Assembly (NCBI RefSeq): GCF_015832195.1
Contig: NC_052017.1
Location: forward strand, 67,395,801-67,459,800
Length of the DNA: 64,000 nucleotides
Source: Motacilla alba alba
Taxonomy: Eukaryota > Chordata > Aves > Passeriformes > Motacillidae
Reading direction: 5' to 3'
Shown: positions 28,001 through 41,270 of the stretch, piece after piece
Numbering within the stretch: the first letter of the stretch is position 1
Layout: each line of letters starts with the position of its first letter
Made by a program: the position numbers and the translations under genes
The notes under the pieces: model-generated
Seen by the model: the letters and a program-made list of their open reading frames with translations, nothing else
Told to the model about the DNA's origin: nothing
The model's database searches: none

Positions 28001-30036
28001 ATTCAGATTTTACTTCTACAATTCTTCTTAATTCTATGATTTAATTCTTACTGCACCTCCCCATACGTATCTTTGACGCTCTGTTATGTAGGGAAAACCT
28101 TTCCTACATGCTTTTTTTCCCCCAATAGCAATGAAAGAGTCCATGAAGTGGCTAATTCTTGTGGTTGCTTCCTGCCAGCTGTGACAAAGGACTAGTACTT
28201 GTTTCCGTATGAACACACAAAGACCTAATAACCAGAGAATGGTTGGGTTACAAGATGGACTAGTGCTTACTCTTCAGTGGTTTCTTTTTCCCCATTTGTT
28301 GTCTCACATCTGCTGATAAATCCCATTCTGAAGCCCTAAGCCGCCTCCTGGATTCAGACAGAAGGCAGTAGTAAGGTTTTCAAGAACAAGTCTTCTTGTT
28401 CACAAAAAACAGCTGACCATATGGGCTTGTACTAAATCTTTGAACAAAGACAAATTGTCAGGTTTTGAGGGCTGGACGTGTCAGAACCAAAGTACATAGT
28501 TTTTCAGGCAGAATTTAATTATCAAGTAATTCAAAAGGAGCCAAGAAACAACTTCTATATTTCTATTTATTGTCTTCTCCTGATGACAGTGTGGTTCTTT
28601 ATTGCACATTCTTTCCTGGGGAATTTAATTGCAATGTGTTACCTAAAGAGGTAAATAAACTTTTGGGTAACCCAAGTTGCTGAGCAAATCATGGAGCCTT
28701 TTTCCCCAAAAGTTTCCTGTGGTCAGTGGAACTCCCCTGGCACTGACCTATGCACTGGCTTCCAGCCACCCACCAAAAGAGTAAATGTGGTGTACAAGCT
28801 ACAAACATGCACGATGAAGAAAGAGCACAATAGGTAGCCACTTAAGTCTCTGATTTGGGACAGTGCTCCACAGTGAGTGCATGCTGCTGAAGTGCTTTCT
28901 TTAGACTTGGGGTAGTGAGGACACTGTATGAAGGCTGTTGTGTTTCGTAGGGTTAATGAGTGTCAGTGTGTAAATACTGGTGCAATCCTTCTGCTGAGGC
29001 AGGAAACATTTATGGATGGGAATTTTTCAGCAGCTATAAATGGAAGGTTTATTTGTTTTGTCTAAGGCACATGGGAAAGGCTTGATCATAACTTTAAAAA
29101 TTCAGTGCTAATGGCTTAAAAAAAATCCTTAGGTTTCGAAGCTCAGCTTACAGTGCCATGGCAGAGGTTCTGGAAGGGAGGCAGCAGAGCAGGCAAGCTG
29201 CAGCAACCCAGCAAAGGCTGACAGCACAGCATTAGTGGCTCTGCACTTGCTGAAATGCCTGTATGCCTGCGGTTTGCTAAGGAAGCAGCTCACACATAAA
29301 TCTGTGCTTTTATTGCATTCGAGTCAAGAGGTGCAGCAGTAGATAACATCACCTGTTGGCACAGGGACAGCAAACAGCAGCTCGTACCTTTCTCCTACAA
29401 AGCCATCTGCCCCAGCTGAATATGATTGACTGAGAAGTCACGTACTCAGTCTCATGTATCTCCCCAGCTGGGGGAGAAAAAAAAAATGCAATTCAGGTTT
29501 CAGCATTTTTGTAATCCCTCTGAGCCTCCCATTAAATTTGCTCTACTGTGTGGGAAAGGATTAAAGATTCTTTGGGCTCCAAAACACAGTATACAAAAAT
29601 GAAGTACTTCAGCATGGTTTGTGGTAAGGCAGCAACTAAAGTGTATAGCTTGCCACATAACCCAGAGCAGCGAGTTCTCTTTGACAAGTAACACTTGTTG
29701 ACAACTTAAAATTTCTGTTGGTAACACATGCCACAGTTGTGTATGGCCTTTGTATTAAACATTCTGTATGCAACATATTTCATAAGTAACTTCAGAAATA
29801 ATCAGAGTTGTTCATATGCTGTTACTAACTTAGCTCGGAGTGCCAAAAGACGGAAATACGTGTTGGCAAGGAAAACTTCTGTTACTTTACGAACAGCTTC
29901 ATAAATGCTCCCTTGTAATAAATATTTCAAGATTAAAATCAATGCATTACAAGTTTCAGACAAGGCTGTTTATCAAGATTATTAGTTCATTTCCTAAAAG
30001 GCAATATTATTCACATTTTATGTGAGTGTGAGCACA

Positions 30037-30053
30037 GATAGATAGATAGATAG
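30037..30053. repeat. (GATA)4 microsatellite
   Basis: Four GATA units are flanked on both sides by the same 9-mer AGCACAGAT (30031-30039 and 30052-30060). This suggests a small local duplication or slippage event. Confidence 0.8.
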
Positions 30054-31078
30054 CACAGATTTTTTCTCCACCAAAAATCTTAAACGAAAAATGCCAAAAA
30101 CATTCTTTCCTTGATTTTTTTACTACTTTGAGAGCCTGACTTGCTGTTAGGCTTAATTTGCACAGTATTAAATTCTACTAAATATACCATGCTTACTGTA
30201 ATTCAGTATCTAGCCTTTTTTGTCCTAATTCAACACTTAAATGTATGAACCTTTCCTTTTTTTGTGAAAAGGACGCAGAGCTGCTATGTCCCCAGGCCTG
30301 AAGGAGAAAGTACGGGCAAGAAAGGGCATAACAGATATTAAAAAGTAGACTGCAAAATCCATACTTTTAAAAACAAGCATTGTCTTCTGCTTTCATTACC
30401 CTACTTGCATGAAACTTCTTCCTTCCCCGTCTCAGCTGGTACACCAAGAACTGTGTGTGACAACTGCCAGCTGCTCATCCAACCACAATTTACCAATGTT
30501 ATGGAGCAGACTAGAAAGTGCTAAAGAGCAAGAGGATTCAAAGCATCAATGTTGCATTTTTGTCCTATTTCATTTCCTCATTGCACTAGAAAGCACAAAT
30601 ATAGGAGGTCTGAATACCATCTCGTGAACAAGAGGTAGCTCCAATGTGTGTAAAGTGCTCCTGCAGAACTAACAACTGTTGAACTGTTTTCCCCATTCAT
30701 AAAGCAAATTACATTAGGATTCCAAAGGAACTGGTAAATAATACCATGCCATGCAATTTATATCTAGGCTCTCCACCTAAGAAGCATAAGAAATACCTGC
30801 TGATTACATCCATATTTTTGTTTTTCATTATATTTGTCTTATCATTTTTCTCAACATAGAACCTGCTTGCTTTTTCTCTGTTGTAACTTCTAATGTTATT
30901 TTTGAGACTTTAAATGGTATTCCTCAATGTCCTTATTTCAAGATTTTATATGTGCAGGTATTTTATGTATTGGTTATTTTTCTTAAGGTCTAGACAGGTG
31001 TATTATTTACAAAAAGAAATGTTTATAGAAAGAAAAATGTAATTATGAAAAAGCTTAATATTTGGACTATTCACTTCT

Positions 31079-31143
31079 TGTTTTTTGGGGGGTTTTGTTT
31101 TGGTTTGGTTTGGGTTTTTTGTTTGTTTGTTTGTTTGTTTTTT
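31079..31143 (+). repeat. T/G-rich low-complexity tract upstream of the LYRM4 acceptor
   Basis: Runs of T and G, including five TTTG units, end about 45 bp before the terminal LYRM4 exon. The tract may extend the polypyrimidine context of the splice acceptor. It is low-complexity sequence and not a coding region, although an open frame runs through it. Confidence 0.8.
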
Positions 31144-31186
31144 TGGTGCAGCCTAAATTATTACTGATATTTTGGTTTGATTTCAG

Positions 31187-31249
31187 GTTACCATTAGCCA
31201 GCTGTACACCACAGAAAAATTGGTCATTGAGAGTCCGGGAAACACATAG
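31187..31249 (+). CDS. LYRM4: LYRM4 (ISD11) terminal coding exon
   Basis: LYRM4/ISD11 is a small LYR-motif protein of the mitochondrial matrix. It binds and stabilises the cysteine desulfurase NFS1, together with acyl-carrier protein, for Fe-S cluster assembly. Here only the last exon is present. After a TTTCAG acceptor the frame reads VTISQLYTTEKLVIESPGNT and stops at TAG (31247-31249). This matches the family's C-terminal segment, in which the IxQLY(S/T)T(D/E)KL(I/V)IE core is strongly conserved. The exon opens in phase 0, as expected for this gene. The LYR motif itself and the helical core are encoded upstream, outside what I can find. The last five residues (SPGNT) differ from the mammalian tail, which is the least conserved part. 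Position and strand next to PPP1R3G and RPP40 support the call. A processed pseudogene is unlikely, because the match begins exactly at a splice acceptor. Confidence 0.88.
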   Translation, partial: VTISQLYTTEKLVIESPGNT

Positions 31250-31545
31250 CCAAGAAAAGCCTCTGATCCTGAAACCACACTGGACCATCTTCAGCATCCT
31301 ACAGTGCCACATACAGAAACTGCACATGCACATGTCTGAGCTTGTCTGTTCAGCATAAGAAATGCCTGAGAGACTGTTTTTGGCAACCAAAGTTCTATTT
31401 TCTAAAGGGTCACATGTTCTAAGATAAATAGCTGTGATTTATAATAGTATATAAGGTAGTCTTGGAATCTGTTTGCTTGTGTGTCCTATGTGATGGAATA
31501 GTTCCTGCCCTATTTCAACAATAAAACTTCATTAAACTACCTGCA
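31250..31545 (+). other. LYRM4: LYRM4 3' UTR
   Basis: This is non-coding sequence from the LYRM4 stop codon to the expected cleavage site about 20 bases after AATAAA. The cleavage position is inferred. An open frame that overlaps the exon in another phase (31062-31358) is a shadow. Confidence 0.7.
31520..31525 (+). terminator. LYRM4: LYRM4 polyadenylation signal
   Basis: This is a canonical AATAAA about 270 bases after the stop codon. It is followed by a T/G-containing stretch (ttgttctgctgctgatcttg) at about +30 to +50 that can serve as the downstream element. Confidence 0.75.
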
Positions 31546-33733
31546 ACCAGCTACATTGTTCTGCTGCTGATCTTGTCTCTCACTGACCACAAAAAACATG
31601 TTGGATTTAAAACCCCTCAAGATTTAAAACCCTTCACCCAGTTACTAAGTTTGTAATAATCCTGTTGCACTTAAAAATATCCAGCATCTGAACTAAATGA
31701 GTTAAGTAGATATTTTATTTAAAGTATTAAAACCAGAGACGGTCAGAATTTTCCTCTCCTGGACTTCGATACTTACAAATATCACAGGCTGCATTGTATG
31801 GTTTCCTTGAAGAGCATCCCTTGACATTTCAGGAGGTGACATTAAAAATTCACTAGTTCTTTCTTTAGTTTTCAAGCGTTAATAATTAGTCTTGTCCTAC
31901 TTTTAACAATAATTGATCAGCATAGCAGAATGTAAGACTTGAATTACTGAGGCTTGGGAGCTTTCAAATGTTTTTTCACCACCAAGTCCTTTAATTTATT
32001 GAAGTGCAGCTATTAGCAGAAAGGTCCACATCACTTTATGAAAGATTTTCCTTTTTCACAAACATCGTGAATTTCGGCAGAAGAAAAAGAACCTAACTGG
32101 AAGAGTAACTCAAGTGCTGTAAGTCATGAAGTGGCAACAAGCTTTGCCTAGAAAAAGTGCTCAGCATAGCATTTTATTGATTATTCTTAAATCTATAAAA
32201 TGCTCTACACTTCTAAGACCACAGATTAATAAAAAAGCAAGCAGAATTTTTGATCAGGTTTTGCTCAAGTCATTGCTGTGCTTGAATTTGGTTTCTATTA
32301 GAAATCTGCAGAAAAATTAAGCAGTGCAAAGCTGGCATACAGGAAAAAAAAGACGTTTCCTCTTATTTCAGTGAATTGTTGTGGGGTTTTTTAAGTAGAG
32401 AAACAGAAGTTCAAAACTTGTTCCATGGCACTGCGGCCTTTGAAATCCACCCCTTATTTTTCTTGCTTCACAAAATTCATCTTTGTTTATGTTCTTCTGT
32501 GTTGTTCATGCTCTCTGAAAACATTAAAGCAGAGTGTCTAATTCAGAACAAATTCCCATTCCTCACTGCCCCTTTAAGTGTATTTTACCATTTCATACAG
32601 TTATATTGAGATGTATACTGATGGATTTCATAGGGACAATACAGGGTACAGAACAAAATAGTGTGTACCTGAGATTGCCAATGTAGCCCCCTTTCAATTT
32701 CAGATAAAAAGCAAATACAATAATAATTCTCCCCTTATTAGGTGTATAAGTATTGCAATGTAAATTGCTTTTAGTGAACATTTTATTAAAATTAAATTTA
32801 ATTATTCTAATAGGTAATACGCATTAGATTTTGTATTTGAAATCTCCACATTCACAACTGGATAATTAAGTGCACTTAAGTTAATGGTGAAAGTGCAGGG
32901 GAAGAAGGGTTTGATTGCTCTTTAAGCTTCCAGTGAGCTCAGAGAAATGCAGCATCTTACCCTCATGGATGACACAGGCTTGGAAGGGCTGCCAGTTTTA
33001 TACTGTCAGAAACTTTGTTGCTAAAACAGTACATGTAAAATCCTTGTCTAAAACAGCTTAATTACTGGAACAAGCACTGCATACCATTTCAAGATCTGAA
33101 AATGTATGCTAGAAAGCAAAATAAACATATTTATAAATAGCATAGCCCTGATTTATAAAGAGGGACAACTCCATCGGTAACTATATTTTTTTTTTTTACT
33201 ATTTAAATCTGTTTTCACCATATTTACGAATAAATCAGGAACTCTTTCAATGCATAATCAGTTCTTCAAAAATACCTTTTCCAGTGAAGTTCTTCAGCAT
33301 TGTTTCCAACAAGAATACAGCTGTAGATGGTATGTCCCCCTGTCATACAGGCAGGCAGTCATGGGAATGTGAAATGTCTTATTGATTCCTTCCAAAGTAT
33401 GAAGATTACTTCTCCATTAATGCCTAAAAACTCTGTTGTTAAGTTTTTGTGGTAGATAAAACACTGCTGTAGTCCCAGTTCATGGCATCTGCTCCAACCT
33501 TCTTTCTCAAAGTTACCACTCAGATTCTCTCTCCCTTACTTACTTCTACTTTCACAGGAGCAGTAGTAACCTTCAGGTACATTCTACAATGAGAACCATC
33601 CAGGCAGTGGGGGGAAAATCTAGTGGTGCTCTGTAATTTCCCTCTGTCCCCAGTCCATACTGCAGAGGGTAAGACAGCTGACCTTCTCAGTAAAGGACAA
33701 ATCAGTTCTTACTTGAAATTACTGATCACCTTA

Positions 33734-33772
33734 TCATACAGTATTTATACTGTACTCATACAGTATTTATAC
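33734..33772. repeat. 17-bp direct repeat, period 22
   Basis: TCATACAGTATTTATAC occurs exactly twice (33734-33750 and 33756-33772). The first copy also forms an 8-bp inverted repeat, TACAGTAT / ATACTGTA, with a 2-nt loop at 33737-33754. Confidence 0.9.
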
Positions 33773-36700
33773 ATTACTTATTAGAAGCAAGGTAAGAACT
33801 CCTCTGCTGCTACAGTCCAAAAGTCTGTGTAACACTATTGAGCTTGTTAACGGGAATGCAAATCTAGCAAAGGCATTATCACTTACTCCTCAAACCCAGT
33901 GGCATTTTAGATGCTTGTTCCCTGTTTTAGACAGGCCTGTATGTTTCCTTTGCCTGTAACATACATGTAAGTGCATGGCTAGTTAGTGTTAATTTTGTGC
34001 ATATCAGTTGAACAGACTGAAAGATACCCACAAATATATTTTTCCCTTGCCTGATGTTCATTTTAAGGTATTTTGCCAAAATTTGCCCAGTTTATGGGGC
34101 ATGCCCAAAACATTGTTTGACAAATTCTTTATCATTTACATCCTACAAGCTAGGGAAGGAAAATACTTGCTAACCACACCTGCCTTAGGAAGTCGAGCCC
34201 AGTTGTAGGCTGGGATGACTTTAGTGTTGTGTTGGTGTCCACTTGCCCTGTTCTTGCTCTTGGCTGGGGCTGTGCTCATCACTGCCAATGGAGAGAGCAG
34301 CCTGGAGAGCTGGCACTGTGCTCCAGCCTCGGAGCTGCTCTGCTCTTACAGCTGCACCTTCTGTGCTTCACCAGTTCCGTTTACGTTGCAATACTCATTA
34401 AATCTCTCTTGGCACGCTGTCAGAAGCTTTGTTGGATTTTGTCAAAGCAGTGTAAACAACAGGAATAGTTAAAACACAAAGGAATGATCCCATGACTTAC
34501 ATACAATGCCCACTGTTATAAAAAGTATATCTTTTTTCCTTAGAACAGAGCTCAATAAATATCTTTACTAAAGGTGCAATGTCTTAGCAAAACAATTTTG
34601 CTTTTGCATTATTAAAAAAATGTTTTTTCCTGATCTCGACACTTTAACAAACTATTGACCTCAGCAGTATGAACCAAAATTTGAGTGTTTGCCTATGCTG
34701 AAGTTTGTCCTTACTTTTACAGGATAAGCTTGGAAACAGCACTCTGAAAGGAAAAAAGGAACAATTTGATTAGTATTAGTAACTATTCAAAGGACAGGCA
34801 TTTCTGTTGTATGTTACAACCTCTCAATAATTTTTTCTGCAGTTGAAAGCATGGCTTCAAAATGCCCAGATATATCAGAGGTACAGATTTTCAGGAGAGC
34901 AACCCAAATGAGAAGCATGTGCTTTACATATAGTATTGAAATAAGCTAAGAAGGATTTTAACTTAGTACTCACTTTTCTCAAAAGGTATTTCTATTTAAA
35001 AAAAACCTTCCAAGTTTCCAGGCATTAAAAGGAAAACTTTTACCCTCTAACACCAGCAGACAGAATAACTTTATGGAGAAGCACCAGCACCTCAACTTTC
35101 TTCCTGTAATACAACGTAAATGCATCTCTCCTGATTCCCAGCACAGACCATACGTACGCGTAAACAGAGCCATGAAAGAGCTGTGCTCTGACTGTTTTCC
35201 TGAGTTTTCCATAATGATCTACAGTGAAATCCTGGCATTATTCAAGTCAGGACTACACTGTTTGGTTTATTCCACCATTCTTAACACAGACATAGTTATT
35301 TCATACTCTTGGGAATATTTTGCTTGACGACCTTTATAAAAAAAGAACTAAACTGTGCAGCTCTTTAACTGAGTGTTTACATTCCTACTTTTTCACTATT
35401 TTAGAATATAAGAATAGTGCATGAAGCCTTAATGTGAAAGCAGAAGAAAAAAAAAAAAAACAGAGAAGCCAGTAATTCTTCCAAAACCGTGTATTTTCTA
35501 CAACTGTAAAAGGAAAAAATTTGGAACTCTCAAACCTGTTTCATGAACATACGCACCTTCAAAAAGATTCCACAGCTTACAGAGGTAATTAAGTATGTTT
35601 TGCAAGAGATGCTTCTTTCTAAACTACTTACCTTTTTTGCTGTTAAACCACTATCTACTGAAGCTTTGCAAGAGGGGGAGATCATGGTAATTAGTGCATT
35701 CAAGTAACTACCCTTCTGTGTTTGGGAAAAAGAACTGTGGAGACCTGTGAAGAATGTACAGGCTTTCTATTGAAAGAGTACACCCCATAAATATTTATAA
35801 CAGTCTTTGGCAATATGCTAATCCAAGGCAAGTAATTTTCCCTCTCTCAGAAAGAATCATGAAAAAACAATTAAGGTGATTTAATTACTGCCATGCACAG
35901 ACAGCAGACTTTGAACTCTTGACAGATGAACATTCATCACAGTGCATGTTATCCTAACCCCATAACACAAGACTCTGAACAGAATGGACAATTAAACCTA
36001 GATCATTTCCCTTACCTTCCTGCAGTACTTTGGGCTGGATCCAAATCCCAGCGAAGCCAATGGGAGCAGAAGCCAGACTTTCCAAGTACTGACTGAAAGC
36101 TCCAATTTTAAATAAAACAGAAGTAGTTTTCATGCATGCTTACAGATCTTCATGACACCAAAGTAAATTTAGCTTCACAGCCCTTTCCTGAATCATTTAA
36201 ATCTGAATTTAAAAGTAAGTGTACATGGCAAAAAATTGCTTAAGATTTACCTTTTATGTCCTTCACAGTTACCCCTACAGAGTTTCAACTATATTAAACT
36301 TTCTTCATTTATATACACCTATAAAACTGTTTGGCAGCTATTCCTACCCCCCTAATCCATGGTGGGGGAACAGAAATCTGCATAAAATAAAAATCTCTGG
36401 AGCTGGAGTTTTTCCAAAAGTGCAATAAATCTTAAATTTCTTATTTAGGTTAGGGGAGGGAGCGTGTTTATGAGAACATCTTCCAAAAGTTATGCTTCGA
36501 ATCTTTATGAAATGCACTAACAGTAATGCAACCAAACAGAAGAGTGCTTCACTTACCATTTCACTCTACTGGCCTTCAGATTTTAATGGAATTAGAACAA
36601 CTTCGTTTGATTATATTCCTTTGAGAATAATGTTGCAATTATGCCATGTGTCTCAACCCATGGCCAGGAGCAGGAGCCCCGAGGTTTGCTGATGTGGGCT

Positions 36701-38503
36701 TGCAAGCCTTTGGTACACACATGGTCCAGTTGGATTTTTACAAGTGCTGCCCAGCGTAATCTTTTATAAAGCCTTGCATTTTCCATAGCCCTCAGGAACC
36801 TCAGCTATGAAAATACAGACTACTGTGAGTAGGCTGTCTTTGAACCCTGCTTTGAAAATCCATGCTTCCGTAAAATCCTAAGAGCACAGAAATGTACTGT
36901 CTATCAAAAAGTGAGTATGTCTGACTCTCATCTAGAGGTTTTCTCCTTCCTTTCACAAAAAGTAATTCTTAATAACAAATAAAAGCACTTCACCAGGTAT
37001 CAAAGCACAAAAATGTTGTGCTTTAATTAACCCAATTGGCAGGATTTTCAATTGGCACCAATTTTCTGAAGCACTCAGAAGGTTCTACTGTCTAGCCCCA
37101 GCAAGTACTTTCTTGCATTTCGAATTTCAGGTCACACATCTGAAAAGCACACAGAAATGTCACATGTTCTGGATGTCGATGTTTACAGTGGACCAGAGAA
37201 CATTTCCAGGCCTCTATCGCTAGGCACAGCTAGCCAGGATTCTTCATGGTACCACCTCTGCCCAGACACAGCCATCAGAATATGGCTGCTCCTTTAAATT
37301 GTGTTAAGGAGAGATCTCTCCCCTCCTTTTTCTGGCAATGTTTCCTTCTTCTCTGAGGCAACTAGCAACTAATAAACAAAGCACAGAATAAGGAATGGGC
37401 TTCAGCTATCCCAAATATTATATTGTACTTAAATGAAGGATCAATCTTGACACTGCACTAAAAGCACACTATTTCATTGATGCAGCAATCTGAAGAAAGG
37501 CTAATTCATACCAGGTTATGCCATGTAACATCCTGTAATCCTGTAATGCATGACAGACCTAAAACAAACTTGTGTAGGGAAACAGCAGAGTTCACTATTC
37601 TCCCTTAAAATCTTATTGGCGAGAGTTCACATGTAACCTGAAGGACACCAGTACGGAACTTCTGTTTGCCTGCCCAGAGCTCTCCCTCTGTGCGTTGTCA
37701 AAGCAACTGATACAGTGTAACAGCAGAATGGTTTCCGAAGGAATTAAACACCTCCTTGTCTCTGCTGTATTCTCACACTGTGCTGTACACACAGGATTTT
37801 TTTGGGAGGAGAGAGGACAGGCTGTGTTTCAGCAGCAGTGCACATGTGAGCAGAACTGCAGCACTTTTAGTCTGAAGTTCCCTCTGCTTCCCATCTTTCC
37901 CCCAACAGACTCCCTGCTTTTAGCTCTGGGTCTGTCCCAGCCATTTCAAAAGGCAGGTTAGCTGTAGACTTGAAAATATTCTCAAGTATGGAGAATTTTA
38001 TAAAGAAGCTATTTTTTCTAATATTGTCATAATAGCCTTTAAGATGTTTTACATCTTCAGAGGAAATTAAGACCTGAGAAATCTCACACTATGCTCTGTT
38101 TCAAAAAAGGAAAATGCCATTCCATGGTCTTACTGAAAACCATACATCCATGTCAGGGCATTTTCTGCATTCTGGCAATTGTTCTTCATTGACCAAAAAT
38201 AACCCATATTTTGAGATACCATATCAAAAGAAAACAAGAAGGATCAAAGTTGCAGAAGAGCCCGAAAAAACTTGACCATAACCCACCTACTTTCCACCCA
38301 TGCTAGTAAAGCTTCCTCACACCACAGCTCTGCTCAAGATGCCTGTCATGGACTTAGAGGGTGATTTGCCTCATGGCTCTGGCAGGACAACAGTCATTTT
38401 CAGCTACAGCCCTAAACACTGCTTACAGACGGGATCATCCCTGGTCAGGACAGACATACCACAGCCTGCAAAACTGTGAAGCCTGCTGTTACATTTTGTT
38501 AAA

Positions 38504-38568
38504 GAGAAAAAAATAAAAAAAAGAAAAAAAAAGAAAAAAAAAAGAAGAAGAAGAAGAAGAAGAAGAAA
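38504..38568. repeat. A-rich / (GAA)n microsatellite
   Basis: Several A-runs interrupted by single G or T are followed by about eight GAA units. If the 3' UTR of PPP1R3G is long, this becomes a T/CTT-rich tract on its strand, just past the candidate polyadenylation signal. Confidence 0.9.
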
Positions 38569-38613
38569 GTAAGTGTAATGGTGAGCTTTATGGCTTTTTT
38601 TAAAACTTTTTTT

Positions 38614-38619
38614 TTTATT
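38614..38619 (-). terminator. PPP1R3G: Candidate PPP1R3G polyadenylation signal
   Basis: This is the first AATAAA that I find on the minus strand downstream of the PPP1R3G stop (TTTATT on the plus strand). It would give a 3' UTR of about 1.3 kb. It lies in an A-rich stretch, so the match may be chance. Confidence 0.35.
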
Positions 38620-39656
38620 CTTACAAACCCATCTGCATTGGTAGTTTTTGCTTAATTTCAAGAGTTGGGACACCAGTAGTAGTCAACCTCTAGGCTTGCA
38701 GTGCAAGAGTGAAGACTATAAAATCAATTTAAGTGTCCAGCGCCATAAAGTCCAGCTGTGTGCACAACAAAGTTCTTTCCCAGCAACATACAAATACAGA
38801 AAAACATGTAGCAAAAAAGCTGAATAAATTATAAATACTCGAGAAATGTGGTGCAAAATGTAACATAAGGAGATCTGAACTAAGGCACTTGTTTCCATTT
38901 GTCACTGAGGACAGCCTCTCTGTATGGCAGCATCGCTCCTCAGTGAGAAGGGTCATCCAAGCCAGACCCAAATCTGAAAATACAGAACCGTGTATGAGAC
39001 AAACACCATCTTTCACTTCAGAGTGCACGACTCAAAGGTGTTACCAAAGTTTTCCTGATAAACACAGCATCAGCAAGTATTTTAACTCCTCCTTCATCCC
39101 GGTTTTAGACTCGTTGGTTGTGTGAAAAGTCACCAGTCTATTTTAAGCAAAAACATTTCTGCACAAGTCCTTGTTGACTGCTATTAGCCAGACGGGATCT
39201 ACATGCGAGCCTGGAGAGCAGTACCGAAGTGTGTTGAGTGACAAAAACCAGGGCAGCCCAGTCCAGCCCCAGATCCAGCCCCAAAACAGAGTGCCTGCTG
39301 TTCAGAGCTGCCGCAGCCATGGCAAAGGTGGGACGGGCACGCAAGCCTGTCACGGGTTTGACAGGTGCTCACAACAGTGAATCGTATTGTTACGGAGTCC
39401 ATTGAACTAAAAGAAAATAACAAAAAAAGGACAAAGCATACCATTGCTGTCGCAGTATTGTGTCTTTCAAATGGATCTGAGAACGGGAAAACTGGGATCC
39501 TAAGTTAAATCTGCAGCGAACACGCCACCAAGTTTTCACACGAGTGCTCTTGACTAATCGGGTAAGTGGAGTCAAGCCCAAATCAAGACCTCAAAAATTC
39601 ACTTCAAGAGGGGAAAAGCAAAGCCCACGCTACTCAGTCTCCTTGCCCTCTCTCTA

Positions 39657-39700
39657 AAATAAAAAAACAAAAACAAAAACAAAAAAAAAAAAAAAACCCA
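39657..39700. repeat. A-rich low-complexity tract
   Basis: Repeated CAAAAA-type units and a long A-run lie about 250 bases beyond the PPP1R3G stop. There is no flanking retroposon body, so I read it as simple sequence and not as the tail of an inserted copy. Confidence 0.85.
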
Positions 39701-39949
39701 ACCAAAAAACAAAAGGGAGAACAATTCCACAAGCCACAGCAATGCGAGCCTACGCACATCCATATTTCGCGGGCAGAAACTGAAGCTCCTGCTTAAAAAC
39801 CACCAGACTTGGGGCAGTCTTCGGGACGGGGCCCTCTGCGCGCTGGGCGTCTCCCTCCCGAGCCGGGCCTCACTCCGGGCGCGGGGTGCGGCCGCCTGCC
39901 CCTGCCCCTGCCCGGCCGGGTCCCCTCGGCTCCCCTCGCCCGGCCGGCG

Positions 39950-41100
<1,151 letters not shown>

Positions 41101-41200
41101 AGACACGGGCAGCGGCGAGGGGCGCCCCCCGGGGTCCCCCCGCCGCCCCGCCCGCACACCCAAGCTGAGGGGCTGCTTCGTTATTCCTTTAATTGATTCC

Positions 41201-41270
41201 TTTTTTTATTATTATTATTAATAATACTTTTTTTATTATTATTATTATCATCATCATCATCACCACCGCC
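41201..41270. repeat. (ATT)n / (ATC)n compound microsatellite
   Basis: Two ATT arrays are separated by a short T-run, then pass into four or five ATC units and a CACCACC end. The array separates the two GC-rich lobes upstream of PPP1R3G. Confidence 0.9.

Larger units (their letters stand above)
1..31186 (+). other. LYRM4: Inferred last intron of LYRM4 (no exon recognised)
   Basis: This is an AT-rich stretch with dense stops in all frames. It ends in a pyrimidine-rich tract and the TTTCAG acceptor just before the LYRM4 terminal exon. I looked by eye for the preceding LYRM4 exon (the part encoding the conserved AVRRIRDAFRENK-like helix) and did not find it, so that exon most likely lies left of the window. 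LYRM4 introns are very long in mammals, which fits. The stretch contains two CR1 remnants, a possible older repeat near 17 kb, a CpG-rich block near 20 kb and a perfect hairpin at 9 kb. The remainder shows nothing I can name. Calling it intron is an inference from the terminal exon downstream. Confidence 0.6.
31550..38600. other. Intergenic spacer between convergent LYRM4 and PPP1R3G
   Basis: This is AT-rich sequence without a recognisable exon. The open frames here are short and resemble no family I know. One frame at 34215-34472 begins with a hydrophobic stretch resembling a signal peptide, but nothing else supports a gene. The spacer holds a 17-bp direct repeat at 33734-33772 and a poly-A run near 35450. 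I see no mobile element. Confidence 0.6.

Noticed and set aside
30037..30053. GATA-binding cluster
   Set aside because: A plain (GATA)4 microsatellite explains it.
34215..34472. 85-codon frame with a signal-peptide-like start
   Set aside because: The hydrophobic N-terminus is the only feature. Two overlapping frames are equally open, and there is no promoter, splice or family support.
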